Assembly: GCA_905479795.1 (NCBI GenBank)
Contig: CAJQNX010000025.1
Coordinates: 1-8,894 of the forward strand
Source: an uncultured Candidatus Midichloriaceae bacterium
GTDB lineage: Bacteria > Pseudomonadota > Alphaproteobacteria > Rickettsiales > Midichloriaceae
Reading direction: 5' to 3'
Length of the DNA: 8,894 bases
Part shown: positions 1 to 5,259 of the stretch, in pieces
Numbering within the stretch: position 1 is the first letter of the stretch
How the letters are laid out: every line of letters starts with the position of its first letter
Program-made: the position numbers and the translations under genes
Notes under the pieces: model-generated
Database searches by the model: none
Told to the model about the DNA's origin: nothing
What the model saw: the letters and a program-made list of their open reading frames with translations, nothing else

Positions 1-279
1 TGCACCGTATTGTATACCTATTTTACTATTATACTGATAATCATTGTCTTTAGTTTTAGCATCTTTTTGTAAAAAACTTAAGGTAGGTACAAAGTATTGA
101 GCGATAGTTTCCAATTTTTTATTTGGTGAAGCACTTAATAACCATAGCAATAAAAAAAACGCCATTAATGCCGTAACAAAATCTGCATAAGCCAACTTCC
201 AAGAGCCACCATGAAACTGATGTGGAGGGGTAATCCTTTTTCTTCTTATATATACATTTTCAGATTTATTTTTTTTCAT
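1..279 (-). CDS. motB: Flagellar motor stator protein MotB, N-terminal part (runs off the left edge)
   Basis: MotB forms the flagellar stator with MotA, conducts ions across the inner membrane and anchors the stator to peptidoglycan. Exactly 93 codons are visible, read leftward from an ATG at 279. The N-terminus is short and basic (KKNK, RRKR around residues 2-15). It is followed by the MotB signature HGGSWKLAYADF at 23-34 and a single membrane helix (about 29-50). Asp33 lies at the position of the ion-binding Asp32 of E. coli MotB. The segment after the helix (SASPNKKLETIAQYF) matches the start of the plug/linker region. The C-terminal OmpA-like peptidoglycan-binding domain would lie outside the window. 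The motA stop codon (TAG) is immediately followed by this ATG with no spacer, so the two genes are surely co-transcribed and probably translationally coupled. No Shine-Dalgarno sequence is obvious. Identification is confident; the ion used (H+ or Na+) cannot be told. Confidence 0.95.
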   Translation of the reverse strand, partial: MKKNKSENVYIRRKRITPPHQFHGGSWKLAYADFVTALMAFFLLLWLLSASPNKKLETIAQYFVPTLSFLQKDAKTKDNDYQYNSKIGIQYGA

Positions 280-1143
280 CTAATTTTTATTTGAAATTCT
301 ATTCTCAATTTCCAGCTCTACTTCTTGAAAAGTTGGTTTGTATGCCTTTGGTATTGCTTGTCTTGCAAACTCAATTGATACTGACGGTGGATATCCTCCA
401 ATATGGGCTATTATTCCAGATTTAATGCATTCAATAAATTTAACTTCGTCTTCTTTAAATTTAGATATAAAGTAGCCGATAGGATTAACTAAGCCATATG
501 CTGTAAATGCACCAATAAAGGTACCTACTAATGCTGAAGCAATTTTGGGTCCTAATACACTAGGATCAGAGCCAACTGATGCCATAGCTGTTATTACACC
601 TAATACAGCTGCAACAATTCCAAGTGCCGGTAGTGCGTCACCAATTCTAATTAACGATTGTGAAACGGCGTGAACATGATGTTTTCTGCTTTCGATATCA
701 TTTTCCATCATATTTTCTAACTCCATCTGATTCTCAAATCCAAGAATTACAACCCTAAAGTAATCACAAAAAAACTCTTTTGCATCTTGTTCTTTCATCA
801 TAATTGGAAATGTAGTAAATAAATCACTTTTTTCGGTGTTATCAACATATTTTTCTAATTCTACTAATCCATTTGAATGCGCAAATTTAAAAAAGTTGAA
901 CATAAAAGCCAGTAATTCAAGATATTCTTCTTTATTATGAGGGGCTTTTTTATTTAGATTTTTTAACGATCTAAGCATCTCTTTGGTAACATTTGATGGA
1001 TTGGAAATAATATAACTTCCAATGGCGGCACCAATGATAATTATCCATTCAGAGGGCTTAAATAATACCTCTATATTTCCACCAATAGCTAAATAGCCAA
1101 TAAAAACCGAGCTTAGTAAGCAAGCCAACCCTATGAAAAACAT
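280..1143 (-). CDS. motA: Flagellar motor stator protein MotA
   Basis: MotA is the four-helix inner-membrane stator subunit that couples ion flow to torque on the FliG rotor. The 287-residue product (288 if an adjacent upstream TTG at 1146 is used) matches the length of E. coli MotA. Visible family features are two N-terminal helices (about 1-22 and 33-50), a long cytoplasmic loop, and the C-terminal helices with GDALPALGIVAAVLGV and ALVGTFIGAFTAYGLVNPIG. Counting from the TTG, the two conserved prolines fall at 173 and 222, the same numbers as in E. coli. In the loop that contacts FliG, Glu98 is kept but the residue at the Arg90 position is His. I start the gene at the ATG at 1143 because TTG-ATG are adjacent codons and ATG is the stronger start; no good Shine-Dalgarno sequence distinguishes them. 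The stop directly abuts the start of motB, forming an operon. The gene is divergent from the 1275-2189 gene. The identity is very sure. Confidence 0.96.
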   Translation of the reverse strand: MFFIGLACLLSSVFIGYLAIGGNIEVLFKPSEWIIIIGAAIGSYIISNPSNVTKEMLRSLKNLNKKAPHNKEEYLELLAFMFNFFKFAHSNGLVELEKYVDNTEKSDLFTTFPIMMKEQDAKEFFCDYFRVVILGFENQMELENMMENDIESRKHHVHAVSQSLIRIGDALPALGIVAAVLGVITAMASVGSDPSVLGPKIASALVGTFIGAFTAYGLVNPIGYFISKFKEDEVKFIECIKSGIIAHIGGYPPSVSIEFARQAIPKAYKPTFQEVELEIENRISNKN

Positions 1144-1232
1144 CAATATATACTATCTTTATTATTTATATCTAAGTTAAATTAATTTATCTCTAAATCA
1201 AGTAATTTATTTTTATAAATGTAAAATTAATG

Positions 1233-1254
1233 TATTGTTTGGTAACAGACAATA
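1233..1254 (+). repeat. 9-bp inverted repeat with GTAA loop (hairpin or operator) upstream of the YibQ-family gene
   Basis: Arms at 1233-1241 (TATTGTTTG) and 1246-1254 (CAGACAATA) pair along all nine positions on the plus-strand RNA, with a single U:G wobble (1239:1248). They close a GTAA loop, which fits the stable GNRA tetraloop class. The element lies in the divergent intergenic space between motA and the 1275 gene, ending 20 bases before the ATG at 1275. It could be a 5'-UTR hairpin or a dyad-symmetric operator. There is no T-run after it, so it is not an intrinsic terminator. Its presence is directly seen; its role is inference. Confidence 0.5.
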
Positions 1255-1274
1255 AGAAATATATTATTTATATA

Positions 1275-2189
1275 ATGAAAAAGTTCTCTAGATTAAAAAG
1301 ATCGTCGTATAGTATTTTTACAATATTTATATTTTTATTAATATTTTCAGTATTTCTAGGATTTACATTTTATTTTGCTAATTCAATTTTTAATCAAAAA
1401 AATGAAAACGATATTGTTTTTAATACTAAAAATAAAAATGGACATTCTGAAAGTGAAAACATTGCCAAAAAAATAGCTGATCAATTTACTATCAAGAATG
1501 CGCCTGATATATCTATTTTAGTTACAGGCCTTGGTTTAGATAAGGAAATTACTAATAGTGCTTTAAATAAATTACCTAATTCAATTTCTCTTGGTTTTCT
1601 TTCATATTCACATAATTTTGAATATGTGGATATTACTAATAGGGATTTATTAATGAATATTCCAATGGAAACATATAATTATTTCTTTAAAGATAATGGG
1701 CCGTATTCACTGATTTGCAAACTTGGTGAAGCTAATAATTCAGAAAGATTAAATTATATAATGTCTAAATCATCAAATTTTAACGGTTACTACACTGAAG
1801 CTTATGAATCATTTACTGATGATATTAAGGATTTAAATTTTCTACTTAAAAAAATCAATGAAAGTAGCCAATATATCTTATACAATGATCCTAAAGAAAT
1901 AAAATCTTTTAAGGATGTCGCAATAAAGCTTGGTATGAAAGATAAAATATTGAAAGTGGATATTATAATAAATAAAAGCATGTCTGAGACTAAATTAGAA
2001 AAAAGATTAAATGATTTAAAGTTAATTGCAAAAGCTAAAGGGCATGCAATAGCTATTATAAATGCTAATATTTATAATATTGATATTTTAGAAAAATGGA
2101 TTAAAAATGTTGCCAAAAGCCTAGAGTATAATGTAGTCTCAATTAGTGAATTAAGGGAGAAAATTAATGCAAAGGAGATGAGTGAATAG
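1275..2189 (+). CDS. Divergent polysaccharide deacetylase (YibQ/DUF610) family protein, membrane-anchored
   Basis: The product belongs by pattern to the divergent polysaccharide deacetylase family (YibQ/DUF610), which shares the NodB-type barrel fold and is usually envelope-located. Its biochemical function is poorly known. I use the ATG at 1275 (304 residues). It gives a basic N-terminus (MKKFSRLKRSS) and one membrane anchor at about 13-35, typical of the family, then a low-complexity Asn/Lys/Glu linker (about 38-70). The domain begins with PDISILVTGLGLDKE (77-91), followed by LPNSISLGFLSYSHN (100-114), a conserved IPMET (129-133) and GYYTE (171-175). The strand that carries the Asp-Asp pair in many relatives (IDD) reads VTG here, so metal-dependent deacetylation is doubtful. 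An in-frame ATG at 1230 would add 15 residues but would run through the hairpin at 1233-1254. The gene lies 33 bp upstream of lnt in the same direction, suggesting a shared transcript and an envelope role. Family call is fairly sure; activity unknown. Confidence 0.8.
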   Translation: MKKFSRLKRSSYSIFTIFIFLLIFSVFLGFTFYFANSIFNQKNENDIVFNTKNKNGHSESENIAKKIADQFTIKNAPDISILVTGLGLDKEITNSALNKLPNSISLGFLSYSHNFEYVDITNRDLLMNIPMETYNYFFKDNGPYSLICKLGEANNSERLNYIMSKSSNFNGYYTEAYESFTDDIKDLNFLLKKINESSQYILYNDPKEIKSFKDVAIKLGMKDKILKVDIIINKSMSETKLEKRLNDLKLIAKAKGHAIAIINANIYNIDILEKWIKNVAKSLEYNVVSISELREKINAKEMSE

Positions 2190-2198
2190 GGAGTAGTA

Positions 2199-2222
2199 AT
2201 GTTTAATTTAATGGTTGTTTAA
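2199..2222 (+). CDS. Possible seven-residue leader mini-ORF abutting lnt
   Basis: ATG at 2199 opens a seven-codon frame (MFNLMVV) ending with TAA at 2220-2222, directly followed by the lnt ATG at 2223. A GGGAG at 2189-2193 sits five bases before the mini-ORF ATG, a good ribosome binding site, whereas the lnt ATG has no purine-rich sequence in front of it. Ribosomes could load here, terminate and reinitiate on lnt. The mini-ORF is in the same frame as lnt, so it might equally be an old, now interrupted N-terminal extension, or chance. Translation is unproven. Confidence 0.35.
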   Translation: MFNLMVV

Positions 2223-3755
2223 ATGAATAAAAATTGTTTTTATATTTTGATATCTTTGCTTCTTGGTTTATCTCTAACGTTTAGCTTCTATCCAATTTCT
2301 GTTTTTCCATTTGTTATTTCACTGGGTATTTTTGCGATAATTATAAAACAATATACTGAAAATTTAAAACTTTTTTTTCATGGCTTATTATTTGGATACG
2401 GCTTTTTTATAATCCAAACCTATTGGATTCCTTTTTCAATATATAAAGCTAATATTGGCATGGAATGGGCTGTGCCATTTTTATCTATAATTGTCCCGAT
2501 TCCCTTTGCACTTTTTCTTGGTATATTTGCAATATTAACTAAATATGTTAGGCATAATAATGTTGTATATTCTATAAATTTTGCATTTCTATGGGTAATA
2601 TTTGAATACATTAGAAGCAATATGTTCTTTCCGTTTGCTTGGGGTTTACTTGGTTATTCATCAATATCAATGCCTTGGTTTAATAATATTTTAGCTTATG
2701 TTGGATCATATGGAGCAAGTTTTTTTATTGCACTTTTTTCATTAAGTTTGTTTACTAAAAATAAAATATTCATTGCATCAAATATAATTGTATTTTTATT
2801 TATATGTATTACGGGAGAAATGAGAAAGGAAAAAAAGCATATTGAATTAGATAGTAATTCTGCAATTAATATTAGACTGGTTCAACCTAATATACAGCAG
2901 CCTCATTATGGTGATCATGAAGAGCAGGCCTATATATTTGATACATTATCTAAGCTTACATTTTTACCGGGTTTTGAGAATAGGCAGTATATTTTTTGGC
3001 CCGAAGCCACTTTTCCTTATCCTATTTTTGAAAATTCAAATTGGATGAATGTTTTAAAGAATTTTGTACCAATAAATAAAGATGGTAACTCCGCATTAAT
3101 ATTTGGTGCAGATAGAATAGAAAAAGATGATGAAAAACTACTAAGCTTCAACTCGCTGATTGCTCTTAATCATTCAGGTGAAATATTAGGGTATTATGAT
3201 AAAAGAATTTTGGTTCCGTTTGGTGAGTATATGCCATATAAAAATCACAATAAATTTGTTCATAAAGTAGCTCATTCAATAGGTTCTGAGGATATTTCAA
3301 AAGGAATAAGTCAAAATATCATAACGCTAAAGGATGGTATTAATTTTTTACCTTTAATTTGTTCAGAATCTGCACTAGATAAAAAACATCTTTTATTATC
3401 CCCTTATGACCAATATAAATTTATATTGAATGTTTCAAATGATTCATGGTTTGAAAATACCTTTGGTCCATATCAACATTTTATGATTTCAAAAATTAAA
3501 GCAATTGAATATGGTCTGCCCGTTATTAGGGTGGCTAATACAGGTGTATCTGCAATAATTAATGTTTATGGAGATGTAATAAAAACAACTACGATAAATA
3601 CTGAGGCCGTAATAGATGGAGTTATACCGCCAAAATTAAAAAATCCTACTGTTTATTATAGGATACATGAATATATTATACCTACCATTTTTACATTATA
3701 TGCGATATTCTTAGCATTAATTTTTATTTTCAGGAAATCTCTTCGCAATGAGTGA
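2223..3755 (+). CDS. lnt: Apolipoprotein N-acyltransferase Lnt
   Basis: Lnt is the inner-membrane enzyme that transfers a third acyl chain from phospholipid to the N-terminal cysteine of lipoproteins, the last step of lipoprotein maturation. The 510-residue product has the expected layout: about six to seven hydrophobic segments over residues 1-195, a periplasmic nitrilase-like domain (about 215-470) opened by the strand INIRLVQPNI, and a C-terminal membrane helix (about 484-503). The catalytic triad is visible: Glu261 in FWPEATFP, Lys327 in YYDKRILVPFGEY and Cys380 in LPLICSESA, matching E. coli Glu267, Lys335 and Cys387. NVSNDSWF at 403-410 is also typical. Unusually, the Tyr after the nucleophile Cys is Ser381, and the Trp237 region of E. 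coli aligns with Gly230. An in-frame TAA directly precedes the ATG, so the start cannot be moved upstream. The 3' end overlaps hemW by 8 bp. Identity is very sure. Confidence 0.95.
   Translation: MNKNCFYILISLLLGLSLTFSFYPISVFPFVISLGIFAIIIKQYTENLKLFFHGLLFGYGFFIIQTYWIPFSIYKANIGMEWAVPFLSIIVPIPFALFLGIFAILTKYVRHNNVVYSINFAFLWVIFEYIRSNMFFPFAWGLLGYSSISMPWFNNILAYVGSYGASFFIALFSLSLFTKNKIFIASNIIVFLFICITGEMRKEKKHIELDSNSAINIRLVQPNIQQPHYGDHEEQAYIFDTLSKLTFLPGFENRQYIFWPEATFPYPIFENSNWMNVLKNFVPINKDGNSALIFGADRIEKDDEKLLSFNSLIALNHSGEILGYYDKRILVPFGEYMPYKNHNKFVHKVAHSIGSEDISKGISQNIITLKDGINFLPLICSESALDKKHLLLSPYDQYKFILNVSNDSWFENTFGPYQHFMISKIKAIEYGLPVIRVANTGVSAIINVYGDVIKTTTINTEAVIDGVIPPKLKNPTVYYRIHEYIIPTIFTLYAIFLALIFIFRKSLRNE
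3732..3735 (+). promoter_or_regulatory. Ribosome binding site of hemW inside lnt
   Basis: AGGA at 3732-3735 lies 12 bases upstream of the ATG at 3748, within the last codons of lnt. It supports the ATG that overlaps the lnt stop (ATGAGTGA) and so argues for translational coupling of hemW to lnt. The spacing is slightly long. Confidence 0.45.
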
Positions 3756-4878
3756 TCAATCTGATGAATTAGCAATCTATATTCATTGGCCATTTTGTAA
3801 AACTAAATGTCCATATTGTGATTTTAATAGCCATGAAAATTTTGCCATTCAACACGATAGTTGGAAAAAAGCATATCTAAATGAAATTGAACTAAACAGA
3901 GATTTAATTGAGGGTAAAAAAATTAAATCAATATTTTTTGGAGGAGGGACTCCCTCTTTGATGGCGTCTGATACAATTAATTCCATTTTAAATAAAATTT
4001 GTAACCTTGGCAATTTTTCTAATGATATTGAGATTACACTTGAAGCAAATCCAAATTCAATTGAAAGAGAGTATTTTAAAGATTTTAAATCTGCTGGTAT
4101 AAATAGGGTTTCAGTAGGTATTCAAAGCTTTAATAATGATAACTTAAAATTCTTAGGTCGGTCTCATTCTTCTTATGACGCTCTAAAGGCTATTGAATTT
4201 GCTAGGGAAGTTTTTGATAATTATTCGTTTGATTTAATGTATTGTCTTCCGAACCAAATGGTTAATGAATGGGAGAATGAGCTTAATGAAGCAATAAAAT
4301 ACATAGATTACCATATATCTTGTTATCAATTAACGATAGAGAAGGGTACTCAGTTCTTTAACGCTTCTAGATCAAAGGAATTTCAAATGCCTGGTGAGGA
4401 AATTTCGATTAAAATGTACGAGGCAACGTATAATATTTTAAAATCACATGGGATAAATCAATATGAAATATCTAATTATTCAAAGCATGGGTATGAATGC
4501 AAACATAATTTAGCTTATTGGAAATTAGATAATTATATAGGTATTGGACCTGGAGCGCATGGTAGATATGCCTTAGATAAAAAAATTTATTACACTATAA
4601 ATTACTATGATCCAAAAAAATGGTTTGAACATACAGATAAATTTCAATCTCCAATACAATCTAGGAAGGAGATCACTCAAAAACAACAGATAATTGATAG
4701 TTTGACAATGGGTTTGAGATTGAATCAAGGAATGCATGAATCAAATATCCCAAATCTAACATCTATGAGTGATCTAATTGCAGGAGGATTTTTAATAAAA
4801 AGAAATAATAATTACGTTAAATCGACATTAAAGGGTAGATTAGTATTAAATACACTAATAGAAAAGCTTTTGTTGTAA
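3748..4878 (+). CDS. hemW: Radical SAM heme chaperone HemW
   Basis: HemW is a cytoplasmic radical SAM-family protein that binds heme and delivers it to membrane hemoproteins of the respiratory chain; it was long misannotated as oxygen-independent coproporphyrinogen oxidase. The 376-residue product carries CKTKCPYCDF with Cys17, Cys21 and Cys24 for the iron-sulfur cluster. It has Phe at the position where true HemN has a fourth Cys, and it lacks the HemN N-terminal extension. Other motifs are FFGGGTPS (63-70, SAM binding), TLEANP (97-102), GINRVSVGIQSF (117-128), LGRSH (136-140), QYEISNYSKHG (239-249), the HemW-typical CKHNLAYW (251-258) and GIGPGAHG (265-272). The C-terminal part is the usual winged-helix-like HemW domain. 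Length is normal. It overlaps lnt by 8 bp and is the last gene of the plus-strand run. No intrinsic terminator is evident after it. Identity is very sure; HemW over HemN is well supported by the CxF variant. Confidence 0.95.
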   Translation: MSDQSDELAIYIHWPFCKTKCPYCDFNSHENFAIQHDSWKKAYLNEIELNRDLIEGKKIKSIFFGGGTPSLMASDTINSILNKICNLGNFSNDIEITLEANPNSIEREYFKDFKSAGINRVSVGIQSFNNDNLKFLGRSHSSYDALKAIEFAREVFDNYSFDLMYCLPNQMVNEWENELNEAIKYIDYHISCYQLTIEKGTQFFNASRSKEFQMPGEEISIKMYEATYNILKSHGINQYEISNYSKHGYECKHNLAYWKLDNYIGIGPGAHGRYALDKKIYYTINYYDPKKWFEHTDKFQSPIQSRKEITQKQQIIDSLTMGLRLNQGMHESNIPNLTSMSDLIAGGFLIKRNNNYVKSTLKGRLVLNTLIEKLLL

Positions 4879-4917
4879 CTTACAATGCTAAATTTTAATG
4901 TTTGAGATTTTATAGTG

Positions 4918-5162
4918 AAGGGAGGGATAATTATCCCAATTTTTACAAATATCTATCTATATTATATATTTGATTTATGGTTTGAAAAAGTAGTAAAACC
5001 AAAAGCTAAAGGATTTGCAAATTATTGTGGAAAGAGTAAGTGAAAATACTTTATGATGTATCATAAAGCTACAAAAAAAATTCAAAGAAGATAAGGTCTC
5101 AATTACCTTTAAAAGAATGGTGTCCAGTACTGAAATCAATAATAAGGAGAGATGTTAGGGTG
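4918..5162 (+). pseudogene. Decayed remnant of a group II intron reverse transcriptase/maturase (LtrA type)
   Basis: No intact gene lies in 4879-5259, but a plus-strand reading from 4918 resembles group II intron-encoded reverse transcriptases. GGIIIP and NIYLYYIFDLWFEKVVKP (4921-5001) correspond to the RT stretch usually seen as GGVISPLLANIYLHYVLDLWFEKVV just before the YADD active site. In the next codons the reading jumps to GFANYCGKSK (5011-5040), which resembles the maturase (domain X) segment GFTHYCGKSR. The YADD region is therefore missing by an in-frame deletion near 5011-5016. A TGA follows at 5041. After a run of eight A (5073-5080) similarity continues one frame over as LPLKEWCPVLKSIIRRDVR (5103-5159), like the PLKEW...LRGHYxYYG part of domain X. 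The homology is recognised by memory of the family, not by a search. No domain V-like RNA structure or other intron end was seen nearby. It is a dead retroelement trace. Confidence 0.7.
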
Positions 5163-5188
5163 TTTTTATATGTTTTTTATAAATATAA

Positions 5189-5217
5189 TTGATTAATTTT
5201 AACTAATTGATTAAAAT
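5189..5217 (+). promoter_or_regulatory. Sigma-70-type promoter of the orphan gene at 5260
   Basis: TTGATT (-35, 5189-5194) and TAAAAT (-10, 5212-5217) are separated by exactly 17 bases. They match the consensus hexamers at 4 of 6 and 5 of 6 positions. Transcription would begin near 5224, giving a leader of about 36 bases before the ATG. The 11-bp word TAATTGATTAA occurs twice in direct orientation (5186-5196 and 5204-5214), 18 bp apart. AT-rich DNA makes such hexamers common, so the evidence is the combination of match, spacing and position before a gene with a good ribosome binding site. Confidence 0.5.
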
Positions 5218-5227
5218 ATCAATTAGT
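5202..5227. repeat. Perfect 10-bp inverted repeat around the -10 box (possible operator)
   Basis: Arms ACTAATTGAT (5202-5211) and ATCAATTAGT (5218-5227) are perfect inverse complements with a six-base spacer, TAAAAT, that is itself the proposed -10 box. A regulator bound to this dyad would cover the promoter. As RNA it would form only a weak, all-but-two A:U hairpin, so a DNA operator is the more likely reading. Function is inference. Confidence 0.5.
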
Positions 5228-5249
5228 GTATGACTAATGCAAATCAATA

Positions 5250-5255
5250 AGGTGA
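5250..5255 (+). promoter_or_regulatory. Ribosome binding site fixing the start of the orphan gene
   Basis: AGGTGA at 5250-5255, in the context AAGGTGAG, sits four bases before the ATG at 5260. It is one of the clearest Shine-Dalgarno sequences in this window and supports that start codon. Confidence 0.65.
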
Positions 5256-5259
5256 GAAA

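Noticed and set aside
1230..1274. Upstream ATG at 1230 as start of the YibQ-family gene
   Set aside because: The 15 extra residues fit no family feature, no ribosome binding site precedes this ATG and the stretch contains the 1233-1254 hairpin. The ATG at 1275 gives the expected basic N-terminus plus anchor. This is a preference, not proof.
2420..2620. Reverse-strand open frame of 66 codons
   Set aside because: It is the antisense of the lnt membrane region, with no ribosome binding site or family resemblance.
4873..4885. TTGTAA-C-TTACAA inverted repeat at the hemW stop as a terminator
   Set aside because: The loop of one base is too small for an RNA hairpin, the stem is A:U-rich and no T-run follows.
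4924..4937. Perfect 14-bp palindrome GGGATAATTATCCC
   Set aside because: It lies inside the reverse transcriptase remnant and codes for GIIIP. A palindrome of this size is expected about once by chance in a window this long and AT-rich, and no promoter or gene start is near.
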